Assembly (NCBI GenBank): GCA_040757065.1
Contig: JBFLXR010000003.1
Span: 118,058 to 182,057 of the forward strand
Direction of reading: 5' to 3'
Origin: JBFLXR01 sp040757065
GTDB taxonomy: Bacteria; Pseudomonadota; Gammaproteobacteria; Burkholderiales; Gallionellaceae
Length of the DNA: 64,000 nt
The first letter of the stretch is position 1, and the number at the start of each line of letters is the position of its first letter. Under the pieces are notes generated by a model. The model was not told where the DNA came from and did no database searches. It saw only the letters and a program-made list of their open reading frames with translations. The translations under genes and the position numbers were made by a program. Below, in pieces: positions 36,290-46,042 of this stretch.

Positions 36290-38994
36290 TTTTCAGCCCC
36301 TTCTCTCGTAGTCGTCAATCGTTTTATTTCCGGCACGCACGAACCGCACTGCGTACCGCATTTCAACTTTTCCTGAATGGCCGGCAAACCCAGGCCGCTT
36401 TCAACCTCGCGCAAGATTTCCAATTCGGACACATCTAGGCAGTTGCAAACGATGCGCCCGCGCTGCGACTGACCTGCCGGGGGCGCTTTCAGCGGCGCCA
36501 GCAGCCATGTCCGCAAAGATTGCGCATCGGCCCCCTGCGCGATCATTTCTTTCAGCCAGTCGCGCGCAGCGGTTTCCCCGGTCAGGCGCACGCCGATCAA
36601 ACGGTCGTTTTGCATCAGCGCACGCTTGGATATGCCGCGCCGCACATCGCTGTAGCGCATTGTCTGTTCCGGATCGTCCAATCCGAGAACAGCGTCGATT
36701 TGCGCCAATAACTCGTCCGGCACAGCGCAGGCATGTGCCGCACGCAATACCACCAACTCTTCGTCGCGCCCGTACAAACTCAGTGCGCTGTAGTCGAAAT
36801 TCGAAAGTAGCGCTTGCAAGCGATCCATGCGGCGCAACGCATCGCCATGACGCATCGCCACCATCTGCCAGGGCAAATTCAGCTTTTCTACTTGCACGGC
36901 GGCATGCTTAAGTTCGGGTTGTTTCGATTGTGCGTCGAACGCCGAGACAGTCATCGCATTCGCGCCTGCCCCACTCATGAACCGACTCCCCCAGTGCATG
37001 GGAAAAAACACCTGCCCAGCACGCATTTCAGGTGAGGCGGCCACACGTACATTAATCCTCCCGCGCCGGCTGGCGACTCTGGCTATATCGCCGTCCGCCA
37101 GACCGCGTCGCGCCATGTCGCCGGCATGCATGGAGAGCAGCGGTTCTTCGGCATGACTGAACAGTCGCCCCACGCTGCCGGTACGGCTCATACCGTGCCA
37201 CTGGTCGCGCAACCGTCCGGTATTCAGATGCAAGGGATAGCGCGCATCGGTGTCTTCGGCGACCGGCGCGTAAGGCGTCAACGCAAAGCAGGCTTTGCCG
37301 TCTGCTGTCGGAAACCGTCCGTCTTCATAGAGACGCTTACGCCCCTGCAAGGCGCCCTGAGGGAGCGGCCACTGTTGCGGCCCGGCGCTTTCCAGCAACG
37401 CATAGCTCAGTCCGCCGATATCCAGATCGCGACCGATGGTGGTTGCGCGGTGCTCGTTAAAAACGGCCTCCGCATCGGCATATGCAAGTACATTCCGCTT
37501 ATTCAGCCGCGGTGCGAGCCGGGCGGCAAAATCCACCCCGATCCGCCAGTCGCAGCGCGCCTCGCCGGGCGGCGGCACGGCCGGGCGCACGCGCGAGATA
37601 CGTCGCTCCGAATTGGTCACCGTTCCTTCCTTCTCGCCCCAAGTCGCTGCGGGCAATAGCAGGTCGGCATAGCGAACGGTATCGGTATTGAGGAACGCCT
37701 CCTGCACCACCACAAATTCCGCCGCCTCCAGCGCTTCCCGTATCCGCCCCTGATCGGGCATGGACTGCGCCGGATTGGTGCAAGCGATCCACAGCGCCTT
37801 AATCTCGCCGCGTCGCACCGCCTCGAACATTTCCACAGCCGTCGCACCGGGCTTGTCCGGAATATCGGGCACATTCCACAGTGCCGCGACTTCCGCACGG
37901 TGCGCAGGATCGTCGAGATTGCGGTGACCGGACAACAGATTGGCCATGCCGCCCACCTCGCGCCCGCCCATTGCGTTCGGCTGTCCGGTGAGCGACAGCG
38001 GTGCAGCCCCGGGTTTACCGATCTGGCCGGTAGCCAGATGCAAATTGATTAACGCAGCATTTTTTTGCGTACCGCGTACAGACTGGTTCAACCCCTGACA
38101 ATACAGCGACAGCGTAGGCCCCTGTGCGAACCAGCGCGCCGCCGTCACGATTTGCTCCGCCTCAATCCCGCACACGGTCGCGGCATATTGCGGCGTATAT
38201 TCGCGCACGAGGTCTTTAATCCGCCCGAAGTCTTCGGTGTGCGCCTCTATGAATCCCTTGTCGCACCAATCCTCCCAAAGCATGACATGCAGCATCGCGT
38301 TAAACAGGGCGACATCGGTGCCGGGAAGAATATTCAGATGCAAGTCCGCCGCAGCCGCCGTATCGGTGCGACGCGGATCGACCACCACCAATTTCAGCTC
38401 GGGATTATTCTTACGCGCCTCTTCAATGCGGCGGAACACAATCGGGTGCGCCCAGGCCGTATTCGAACCCGCGATGAAAATACAACGGGCATGGTCTATG
38501 TCCTCATAGCATCCGGGCGGCGCATCCGCCCCCAGTGTCGCTTTGTATCCCGCCACGGCGGACGACATGCAAAGACGCGAATTGGTGTCCACGTTATTCG
38601 TGCCGATCAGCCCCTTCGCAAGCTTGTTGAATACGTAGTAATCCTCAGTCAGCAACTGCCCTGAGAGATAGAAGCCGACCGCATCCGGCCCATCTCGCCG
38701 GATAATCTCGGCGAACCTGTCCGCCACCGTGTCGAGCGCCGTTTCCCAGCTCACGCGCCGGCGCACTGCATGGCGCGAATCGCGCAGCTCAGGATGCAGT
38801 GCGCGCAGCTCGTCCCGCGCAGTCAGGTGGAGTGTCGAACCTTTGCTGCACAGCCGCCCGAAGTTGGCCGGGTGAGCCGCATCGCCGCGGACGCCGGTGA
38901 TGCGGCTGCCGTCGGACTCGATCACAACGCCGCACCCCACACCGCAATAACAACAAGTCGAGCGGGTTTCAGTTAGCAACTCTTCTGCACTCAT
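36286..38994 (-). CDS. nasA: Assimilatory nitrate reductase catalytic subunit
   Basis: 902 residues from the ATG at 38994, which overlaps the stop of the MoaD-like gene (ATGA). An N-terminal 4Fe-4S site (Cys14, Cys17, Cys21, Cys49) precedes the Mo-bisMGD domains (TNNVDTNSRLCMSSAVAGY, YCQGLNQSVRGTQKN, GKPGAAPLSLTGQPNAMGGREVGG) and a C-terminal BFD-like 2Fe-2S domain (CNCLDVSE...CGTQCGSC). No TM or Tat signal: a cytosolic NasA-type enzyme. No separate NasB electron-donor gene is adjacent. Confidence 0.95.
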   Translation of the reverse strand: MSAEELLTETRSTCCYCGVGCGVVIESDGSRITGVRGDAAHPANFGRLCSKGSTLHLTARDELRALHPELRDSRHAVRRRVSWETALDTVADRFAEIIRRDGPDAVGFYLSGQLLTEDYYVFNKLAKGLIGTNNVDTNSRLCMSSAVAGYKATLGADAPPGCYEDIDHARCIFIAGSNTAWAHPIVFRRIEEARKNNPELKLVVVDPRRTDTAAAADLHLNILPGTDVALFNAMLHVMLWEDWCDKGFIEAHTEDFGRIKDLVREYTPQYAATVCGIEAEQIVTAARWFAQGPTLSLYCQGLNQSVRGTQKNAALINLHLATGQIGKPGAAPLSLTGQPNAMGGREVGGMANLLSGHRNLDDPAHRAEVAALWNVPDIPDKPGATAVEMFEAVRRGEIKALWIACTNPAQSMPDQGRIREALEAAEFVVVQEAFLNTDTVRYADLLLPAATWGEKEGTVTNSERRISRVRPAVPPPGEARCDWRIGVDFAARLAPRLNKRNVLAYADAEAVFNEHRATTIGRDLDIGGLSYALLESAGPQQWPLPQGALQGRKRLYEDGRFPTADGKACFALTPYAPVAEDTDARYPLHLNTGRLRDQWHGMSRTGSVGRLFSHAEEPLLSMHAGDMARRGLADGDIARVASRRGRINVRVAASPEMRAGQVFFPMHWGSRFMSGAGANAMTVSAFDAQSKQPELKHAAVQVEKLNLPWQMVAMRHGDALRRMDRLQALLSNFDYSALSLYGRDEELVVLRAAHACAVPDELLAQIDAVLGLDDPEQTMRYSDVRRGISKRALMQNDRLIGVRLTGETAARDWLKEMIAQGADAQSLRTWLLAPLKAPPAGQSQRGRIVCNCLDVSELEILREVESGLGLPAIQEKLKCGTQCGSCVPEIKRLTTTREGAEK

Positions 38995-39296
38995 GGCTCG
39001 AAAATGGATTTCCGCGAAAAAATATGGACCTCGCAACCCGGCTCAATCGCGGCGAACGGCCCCGCAGGCGCATCGTTTACCGTACAAATCACATGACGCT
39101 CGTCGAGTTCGTCGGCCCACCTGTCGCTGCGCTGGCGCAACGACTCCAGCACTTGCGCCAGCGTGCATCCGCCTGCGGGGAGTGCCATGCGCTCGGCCGT
39201 CGTCATGAGAAATTCGCTGGCGCGACCGAAGTACAAGATCGCAACCTCTTGCCGGTTGGCGCGAAAAGCGAATAAACGTTCGAAAAACGTCGTCAT
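38991..39296 (-). CDS. MoaD/ThiS-like beta-grasp protein lacking the C-terminal Gly-Gly
   Basis: 101 residues. The region VAILYFGRASEFL, VLESLRQRSDRWADEL and ICTVNDAP...EPGCEVHIF follows MoaD closely, but the chain ends in SRKSIFEP rather than the Gly-Gly that is adenylated and thiocarboxylated in working MoaD. A GTG one codon upstream is the alternative start. Its ATGA overlap with nasA and position inside the nitrate operon argue for a NasA-linked job, such as cofactor loading or a structural role. That is inference; a degenerate MoaD is the alternative. Confidence 0.8.
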   Translation of the reverse strand: MTTFFERLFAFRANRQEVAILYFGRASEFLMTTAERMALPAGGCTLAQVLESLRQRSDRWADELDERHVICTVNDAPAGPFAAIEPGCEVHIFSRKSIFEP

Positions 39297-39301
39297 CACG
39301 G

Positions 39302-40102
39302 TTAGGCGGCCTTCTTCGCCTGTTTCTGATACAGGAATTCCAGCACCGCACCGCGCAATTTGTGATAGGCCGGGTCGTTCGCCAGCGCCAGCCGGTCGCG
39401 CGGCTTCGCCAAATCGACTTCGAGAATTTCGCCGATCGTAGCCGACGGGCCGTTTGTCATCATCACAATGCGGTCGGACAGCAATACCGCTTCGTCGACA
39501 TCGTGCGTCACCATCACGACCGTACTTTGCGTGGCGGCTACGATTTTCATCAGTTCATCCTGCAAATGCGCGCGCGTCAGCGCATCGAGTGCCCCGAACG
39601 GCTCATCCATCAGCAACACCTTAGGCTGCATCGCCAATGCGCGCGCAATGCCGACGCGTTGTTTCATGCCGCCGGAAATTTCGTGCGGATATTTCTTTTC
39701 CGCATGCGACAAATGCACCAACTCAAGCGCCTCCAGCGTCCTTTGCCGCAGCTTATCCGCTGCCTCGCTGTCGCCGAACACGCGTTCCACGCCAAGATAA
39801 ATATTGTCGAAACACGTCATCCAGGGCAGCAGCGAGTGGTTCTGAAACACCACGGCGCGCTCCGGCCCGGGGCCGACGATTTCGCGCTCGGCGCAAAACA
39901 AGTACCCCTCGCTGGGCCGCAATAACCCGGCGATCAGGTTCAGCAGCGTGGACTTGCCGCAACCGGAATGTCCGATCAGCGTGATAAATTCTCCGCGCCG
40001 GATGTTCAGGTTAACGTCTGCAAGTGCAACGAACGGCCCTTGCTTGGTATCGAAAGACATTTGCACATCTTCGACGAGAACATATTTCTGAGTAACGTTC
40101 AT
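39302..40102 (-). CDS. nrtD: Nitrate ABC transporter ATP-binding protein
   Basis: 266 residues. Walker A GHSGCGKST (44-52), ISGGMKQRVGIARAL signature, Walker B VLLMDEPFGALD and H-loop VTHDVDEAVLLSDR. It belongs to the nitrate/sulfonate/taurine importer class and lacks the NrtA-like extension of NrtC. It drives the NrtB permease. Confidence 0.92.
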   Translation of the reverse strand: MNVTQKYVLVEDVQMSFDTKQGPFVALADVNLNIRRGEFITLIGHSGCGKSTLLNLIAGLLRPSEGYLFCAEREIVGPGPERAVVFQNHSLLPWMTCFDNIYLGVERVFGDSEAADKLRQRTLEALELVHLSHAEKKYPHEISGGMKQRVGIARALAMQPKVLLMDEPFGALDALTRAHLQDELMKIVAATQSTVVMVTHDVDEAVLLSDRIVMMTNGPSATIGEILEVDLAKPRDRLALANDPAYHKLRGAVLEFLYQKQAKKAA

Positions 40103-40110
40103 GGCGATTC

Positions 40111-40887
40111 CTAGTAACTGAATTTCTTAGCCAGTGCGATCAGACCCTGCTCCAGCAGCAGCCCGACGATCCCGACTACGAAAATTGCAATGATGATGTG
40201 CTCCACGTTCAGGTTATTCCACTCGTCCCACACCCAGAAACCGATACCCACGCCGCCTGTCAGCATCTCTGCCGCCACGATAACCAGCCACGCCGTACCG
40301 ATGGAGAGACGAATGCCGGTCAGCATGTAGGGCAAGGTCGCCGGAAACAGGATTTTGGTGAACACCTTCCATTCGGACAGGTTGAGCACCCGGGCCACGT
40401 TGAGGTAGTCCTGCGGCAATTGGCGCACCCCCATGGCTGTGTTGATAATCATCGGCCAGATGCTGGAGATGAAAATGACCCAAATCGCAGCGGGATTCGC
40501 TGCCTTGAACACCAGCAGCCCGATCGGCAGCCAAGCCAACGGCGACACTGGCCTCAACATGCTGACGATGGGCGCGGTCATCTTGTCGAGGAAGGTGAAA
40601 CGTCCGATCATAAAACCGAGCGGAATACCGATCACCGCTGCCATGCCGAACCCCGTGCCGACGCGCTTCAGCGAGTTCCAGATATTCCAGCCTATCCCCT
40701 GATCGTTCGGCGTTTTCTGGTAGAAAGGATCACTGAACAGCTCCACTGCCGAACGCCAGGTTTTCACCGGCCCCGGCAGCGTCTCGCTGGTCTGCGCCAC
40801 AATGCTCCAGAGCAGCACGCATACGCCGATCCCCAGCAAAGGCGGCAGCAGCATGGTTACGAAGAATTGTTTTATCTTGGTAATCAT
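40111..40887 (-). CDS. nrtB: Nitrate ABC transporter permease
   Basis: 258 residues with about six TM segments. The EAA-like coupling loop is RVLNLSEWKVFTKILFPATLPYMLTGIRL. LRPVSPLAWLPIGLLVF is typical of NrtB. The ATG overlaps the nrtA stop by 4 bases. Confidence 0.92.
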   Translation of the reverse strand: MITKIKQFFVTMLLPPLLGIGVCVLLWSIVAQTSETLPGPVKTWRSAVELFSDPFYQKTPNDQGIGWNIWNSLKRVGTGFGMAAVIGIPLGFMIGRFTFLDKMTAPIVSMLRPVSPLAWLPIGLLVFKAANPAAIWVIFISSIWPMIINTAMGVRQLPQDYLNVARVLNLSEWKVFTKILFPATLPYMLTGIRLSIGTAWLVIVAAEMLTGGVGIGFWVWDEWNNLNVEHIIIAIFVVGIVGLLLEQGLIALAKKFSY

Positions 40888-42137
40888 GCTCGCACCTTAA
40901 AGCCGGCCGCATATTTTTTCGGATCCTTTCCGTCCCACACCGTCCCGTCTATCAGCTTACTGCTGCGCATCACATCCTTAGGCACCGGCACTTTCACTTG
41001 CGACGCAGCCTGTTTATACAGTTCGACCTGATTGATCTTTTTAGCGACGCCCAGATAGTCGGGGTCGTCCTTGAGCAAACCCCAGCGCTTGTGCTGAGTC
41101 AGAAACCACATACCGTCCGATAGGTAGGGGAAATTCACCGCACCGTCGTTGTAGAACTTCATATAGTTCGCATCGTTCCACTTGCGACCGAGTCCGTCTT
41201 CGTATTTCCCTTCCAGGCGCTGATCGATCACGTCCACGGGACAATTGACATAGGACTTATCGGCGATGATTTCGGCAACCTTGCGGCGATTGCCCATTTC
41301 ATCGATAAACTTCGAGGCTTCCAAGACCGCCATAATGAGTGCGCGCGCCGTGTTGGGATATTTTTGCGCGAACTCGCCGGTGCAACCCAATACCTTCTCC
41401 GGGTGATCTTTCCAGATGTCTTGCGTGGTCGCAGCCGTAAAGCCGATCTTGTCGTAGATAGCACGGTTGTTCCACGGTTCGCCGACACAGAAACCGTCCA
41501 TGTTGCCGACCCGCATATTCGCAACCATTTGCGGCGGCGGCACGGTAATGGTTTTTACATCGCTGAGCGGATTAATGCCGTGACTTGCCAGCCAGTAATA
41601 CAGCCACATGGCATGGGTGCCGGTGGGAAAGGTCTGCGCAAAGGTGTAATCGCGCTTCTCGGCATCCACCAGCTTTTTAAGCGCTGCACCGTTGGTCACG
41701 CCCTTATCCTTAAGCTGGTTGGACAGCGTAATCGCCTGACCGTTGTTATTCAGCGTCATGAGTACCGACATATCCTTTTTACTGCCGCCGATACCGAGAT
41801 GCACGCCATAAACGAGACCGTACAACACATGCGCGGCATCAAGTTCGCCGTTCACTAGCTTATCGCGCACCGCCGCCCAAGAAGCCTCCTTGGAGGGGAC
41901 GATTTTGATACCGTATTTCTCGTCGAACTTCATCACCGAGGCAATCACCACCGAAGCACAGTCGGTCAAAGGAATGAACCCTACCTTCACTTCCTTTTTT
42001 TCGGGAGCATCGGAGCCTGCCGCCCAAGCCGCATTGCGTACGCCGGGCGGCACCATCGACATCAGCGCCGACCCGCCCAGCAGCCCCAGTCCGTTCTTCA
42101 TAAAATCTCTCCGGTCACTTTTGAATTCGTCACTCAT
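40884..42137 (-). CDS. nrtA: Nitrate-binding protein NrtA (Tat-exported)
   Basis: 417 residues. A twin-arginine signal (SDRRDFMKNGLGLLGGSALM, cleavage near AWAAG) is followed by the nitrate-binding fold: VKVGFIPLTDCASVVIA, AHVLYGLVYGVHLG, VGNMDGFCVGEPWNN. There are two roles for such proteins: transport (NrtA) and sensing (NasS, cytosolic). The Tat signal favours transport, so a separate NasS partner for NasT is missing here. A GAGGAG site lies 7 bases before the ATG. Confidence 0.93.
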   Translation of the reverse strand: MSDEFKSDRRDFMKNGLGLLGGSALMSMVPPGVRNAAWAAGSDAPEKKEVKVGFIPLTDCASVVIASVMKFDEKYGIKIVPSKEASWAAVRDKLVNGELDAAHVLYGLVYGVHLGIGGSKKDMSVLMTLNNNGQAITLSNQLKDKGVTNGAALKKLVDAEKRDYTFAQTFPTGTHAMWLYYWLASHGINPLSDVKTITVPPPQMVANMRVGNMDGFCVGEPWNNRAIYDKIGFTAATTQDIWKDHPEKVLGCTGEFAQKYPNTARALIMAVLEASKFIDEMGNRRKVAEIIADKSYVNCPVDVIDQRLEGKYEDGLGRKWNDANYMKFYNDGAVNFPYLSDGMWFLTQHKRWGLLKDDPDYLGVAKKINQVELYKQAASQVKVPVPKDVMRSSKLIDGTVWDGKDPKKYAAGFKVRA

Positions 42138-42163
42138 CGCATCGCTCCTCGGTTAACAACAAT

Positions 42164-42212
42164 AAAAAAGGCATCGCACCCGCAGAAAACGCATTTCCGC
42201 GAGTGGACGCCT
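42164..42212 (-). terminator. Leader terminator upstream of nrtA (attenuator)
   Basis: AGGCGTC (42212-42206) pairs with GATGCCT (42175-42169), with further pairing of CACTCGC/GCGGGTG and GAAA/TTTC inside; six T follow. It stands between nasT and nrtA, so it must be bypassed for expression of the whole transporter-reductase operon. Confidence 0.8.
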
Positions 42213-42221
42213 GTGTCCTTA

Positions 42222-42276
42222 TCCGACCGATCTTGGCCGGAATTTTCAATTTTCAGTTCGACCCGCCGTTGGGCCG
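42222..42276 (-). promoter_or_regulatory. ANTAR-target hairpin pair in the nrtA leader
   Basis: Hairpin 1 (42276-42259) has stem CGGCCC/GGGTCG and hexaloop AACGGC, with A1 and G4 as in known ANTAR targets. Hairpin 2 (42241-42222) has stem TCCGGCC/GGTCGGA and hexaloop AAGATC, where A1 fits but position 4 is A. They precede the terminator directly, as in NasR/NasT-controlled leaders. Confidence 0.7.
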
Positions 42277-42309
42277 CCACCGCAATTCAATAAGCAATAA
42301 CCGTACCAG

Positions 42310-42909
42310 CTATATCAGCAACTCTGCCACCGCCACCAACTGCCGCGCCACGTCCGCCACCTTCAACCCCCTATCCATCGCCATCTTGCGCAACGCCTGA
42401 TAGGCATCTTCCTCCGACCAGCCGCGCTGTTTCATCAAAATACCCTTGGCACGGTCTACATCCTTGCGATCCGCAAGCAACGATTCGGCTTTTTCAAGTT
42501 CGCGCCGCATCGACTGAAATTCGTTAAAGTGTGCAACAGCCACATCCATAATCGCGCGCAAACGCTCGCCTTTAAGCCCGTCCACTACATAGGCGCTCAC
42601 CCCGGCGCGGATCGATTCCCGAATCTTTTCGCTATCATCTTCGTGCGTAAACAACACGATAGGCCGCGGCTGATCCCTGCCGATCGCGCATAAATGCTCG
42701 AGCGTATCGCGGTCGGGAGAATCCACATCGAGAATAATAATGTCCGGCTGCAGTTGGCTCACCAGACCCGGCAGATCGGCACTGGTCGCCACGTGCGCGG
42801 CCAATCGATAGCCTGCCTCATGCAAAGCATGTTTGAGCATGGCTGCACGCTCAAAAATCGGATCCACCAGCAAGACCCGTAACCCTTTTTCTATTATTTT
42901 TGACTTCAT
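42310..42909 (-). CDS. nasT: ANTAR-domain antiterminator NasT
   Basis: 199 residues. A receiver-like domain (RVLLVDPIFERAAML, DIIILDVDSPD with Asp61) is followed by a helical linker and the C-terminal ANTAR RNA-binding domain (DRKDVDRAKGILMKQRGWSEEDAYQALRKMAM). It is expected to bind the paired hexaloop hairpins downstream and prevent termination before nrtA. The ATG at 42909 has no ribosome site; a longer frame to 43059 has no domain support. Confidence 0.88.
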   Translation of the reverse strand: MKSKIIEKGLRVLLVDPIFERAAMLKHALHEAGYRLAAHVATSADLPGLVSQLQPDIIILDVDSPDRDTLEHLCAIGRDQPRPIVLFTHEDDSEKIRESIRAGVSAYVVDGLKGERLRAIMDVAVAHFNEFQSMRRELEKAESLLADRKDVDRAKGILMKQRGWSEEDAYQALRKMAMDRGLKVADVARQLVAVAELLI

Positions 42910-42928
42910 ATTTGCTGTGACAGCAAAT
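42910..42928 (-). repeat. Perfect palindrome abutting the nasT start
   Basis: ATTTGCTG/CAGCAAAT, 8 bp per arm with a 3-base gap, ends exactly at the base before the ATG. It overlaps the -12 part of the sigma-54-like promoter. It may be an operator or simply part of the promoter. Confidence 0.6.
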
Positions 42929-42938
42929 TCTATGCCAA
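42922..42938 (-). promoter_or_regulatory. nasT: Sigma-54-like promoter of nasT
   Basis: TTGGCATAGAATTTGCT carries GG and GC exactly 10 bases apart, matching TGGCAC-N5-TTGCW except at one base. Transcription would begin within about 3 bases of the ATG, making the mRNA nearly leaderless, which agrees with the absence of a ribosome site. Confidence 0.5.
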
Positions 42939-42977
42939 TTGAATTAAGGCGATTCCGTACACCATCCGCCAGCGCAT

Positions 42978-42992
42978 GCACCAAAATAGCGC
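42978..42992. promoter_or_regulatory. Possible NtrC binding site
   Basis: GCAC-N7-GCGC against the NtrC dyad GCAC-N7-GTGC: one mismatch. It lies about 50 bases upstream of the sigma-54-like element. Confidence 0.4.
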
Positions 42993-43095
42993 CTACTCTA
43001 TGGACAAATGCTCCATTCTGTATCCAACAGCGTGCGCATAAAATCGGGATAAACCTCATCCCCCCAAGTTTTAACTAGCACGAAAAGACTGGGGC

Positions 43096-43330
43096 AGGTC
43101 AGTGACCTTCCGGCACAAGATTTACCGCTCTCTTGGAGAGCTTCAAGTCGATTTGGATGAGTGCCTGGCGTATTACAACAATGACCGAACGCTTCAGTGG
43201 AAGATGTATTGCGGGCACACACCGATACAAACGTTGATTGACGGAAAGGGGGCGTGGAAGGATAAAATCACTGCACTGAACAGCTGAATCTGGACTGACA
43301 GTCACTTCGTCAAATCGGGTACGGTGCTCA
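43096..43330 (+). mobile_element. 3' end remnant of a DDE-type insertion sequence
   Basis: Only the last about 60 codons of a transposase survive (43096-43287): TFRHKIYRSLGELQVDLDE, YYNNDRTLQ, GHTPIQTLIDGKGAW, stop. This is the C-terminus of an IS481/IS3-like integrase-core transposase. About 40 bases of right-end DNA (CTGACAGTC...AAATCGGGTA) follow. The catalytic DDE core is absent. Confidence 0.85.
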
Positions 43331-43334
43331 GCAC

Positions 43335-43877
43335 TCAGGCGAATAATTCGCGCCATGCTCCCGGCTGGAGTCCGTCCAGCGTCCAGTCGCCGATCCGATA
43401 GCGGATCAACCGCAACGTAGGAAAACCGACCGCAGCAGTCATGCGGCGCACTTGGCGATTTTTACCTTCGCGGATGGTTAATTCTATCCAGCTGGTTGGG
43501 ATGGCTTTACGTTCGCGAATTGGCGGATTACGCGGCCATAGACCTTCCGGCTCATTGATCACACGCGCCTGCGCCGGCAATGTTGTACAGTCCGGCAGCT
43601 TTATGCCGCGCCGTAGCTGCTGCAATGCGGATTCATCAGGAATGCCTTCAACCTGCACCCAGTACGTCTTCGGCAGTTTGTGCTTAGGATCGGTGATGCG
43701 ATGCTGCAATTTGCCGTCGTCGGTCAGCAATAGCAGGCCTTCGCTGTCGGTATCGAGCCTTCCGGCGGGATAAAATGCCGGAAGCACGATATAATCCGCC
43801 AGCGTAGGATGCATGCCGTCGCGGCTGAATTGGCAAATCACGCCATAAGGTTTGTTAAACAGCAGGATGCGGCTCAT
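43335..43877 (-). CDS. rluE: 23S rRNA pseudouridine(2457) synthase
   Basis: 180 residues, RsuA family without the S4 domain. The catalytic aspartate is in PAGRLDTDSEGLLLLT, with KTYWVQVEG and REGKNRQVRRMTAAVGFPTLRLIR. The short length and missing S4 domain favour RluE. It is divergent from icd by 60 bases. Confidence 0.92.
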   Translation of the reverse strand: MSRILLFNKPYGVICQFSRDGMHPTLADYIVLPAFYPAGRLDTDSEGLLLLTDDGKLQHRITDPKHKLPKTYWVQVEGIPDESALQQLRRGIKLPDCTTLPAQARVINEPEGLWPRNPPIRERKAIPTSWIELTIREGKNRQVRRMTAAVGFPTLRLIRYRIGDWTLDGLQPGAWRELFA

Positions 43878-43937
43878 CTCGAAATACTCACGAAAGCGGC
43901 GATGTTACCGCAAGAAGCCCATTGGAGAGCACTCAAT

Positions 43938-45176
<1,239 letters not shown>

Positions 45177-45186
45177 ACTGCTTTAA

Positions 45187-45225
45187 CCGACAAAAAAGCC
45201 CGTCTAAGACGGGCTTTTTTGTCGG
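45187..45225. terminator. Bidirectional terminator between icd and dapB
   Basis: A perfect 18-bp inverted repeat (CCGACAAAAAAGCCCGTC and its complement) with a 3-base loop TAA. A/T runs on both sides serve convergent icd and dapB. Confidence 0.93.
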
Positions 45226-45238
45226 TCGCATTTGAGCG

Positions 45239-46042
45239 TCATTTCAAATCAAGTACATCCTGCATATCGTACATACCTGCGGGATTAACTTGCAGGTAGC
45301 GCGCCGCACGCAAAGCCCCGAGTGCGAATGTCGCCCGGCTGCTGGCTTTATGGGTGATTTCGATGCGCTCACCAATACCGGCGTACAGCACGGTATGGTC
45401 GCCAACGATGTCGCCGCCACGCACGGTGGCAAAACCAATCGTAGACGGATCACGTTCGCCGGTTACCCCTTCACGACCGTAAACCGCGCATTGCGACAAA
45501 TCGCGCCCCAAAGTTCGGGCAACGACTTCGCCCAACCCCAGCGCAGTACCGGAAGGTGCATCCACCTTATGACGGTGATGTGCTTCGATGATTTCGATGT
45601 CGTAGCCGTGCGACAGCACGCGCGAGGCGGTTTCCAGTAACTTAAACACCAGATTTACACCCACGCTCATGTTCGGCGCAAAAACAATGCCGGTTTCTTG
45701 CGCAGCCGCACCCAAAAGCGCTTTTTCCTGCGCATTGAAGCCGGTCGTGCCGATCACCATATTCACCTTATGCTTGCGGCAAATTTCCAGATGCAGCAGC
45801 GTTCCCTCCGGGCGGGTAAAATCGATCAGCACATCGGCGTTCTGCAATGCCTGCTCGGCATCGGCACGCACCGTCACCCCGCGCGCGCCGCCGAATTCAG
45901 AAGCGTCTTTACCCAAGTTAGGGCTGGAAGGATGTTCCAGCGCAGCATGCAACACCAGGTCATCGGCCTGCGCCACGCACTCCAGCAACACCTTCCCCAT
46001 GCGGCCGGTAGAACCGGCAATCGCCACTTTAATCTTGCTCAT
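45239..46042 (-). CDS. dapB: 4-hydroxy-tetrahydrodipicolinate reductase
   Basis: 267 residues. The Rossmann start is VAIAGSTGRMGKVL, with VIGTTGF and the catalytic block EIIEAHHRHKVDAPSGTAL. It is the second lysine/diaminopimelate step; dapA lies 12 kb away in another operon. Its ATG overlaps the bamE stop by 4 bases. Confidence 0.97.
   Translation of the reverse strand: MSKIKVAIAGSTGRMGKVLLECVAQADDLVLHAALEHPSSPNLGKDASEFGGARGVTVRADAEQALQNADVLIDFTRPEGTLLHLEICRKHKVNMVIGTTGFNAQEKALLGAAAQETGIVFAPNMSVGVNLVFKLLETASRVLSHGYDIEIIEAHHRHKVDAPSGTALGLGEVVARTLGRDLSQCAVYGREGVTGERDPSTIGFATVRGGDIVGDHTVLYAGIGERIEITHKASSRATFALGALRAARYLQVNPAGMYDMQDVLDLK

Noticed and set aside
43061..43095. Possible terminator (CCCCAAGTTTT ... 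AAAAGACTGGGG)
   Set aside because: The stem is imperfect and no gene clearly ends there; it may belong to the left border of the IS remnant.
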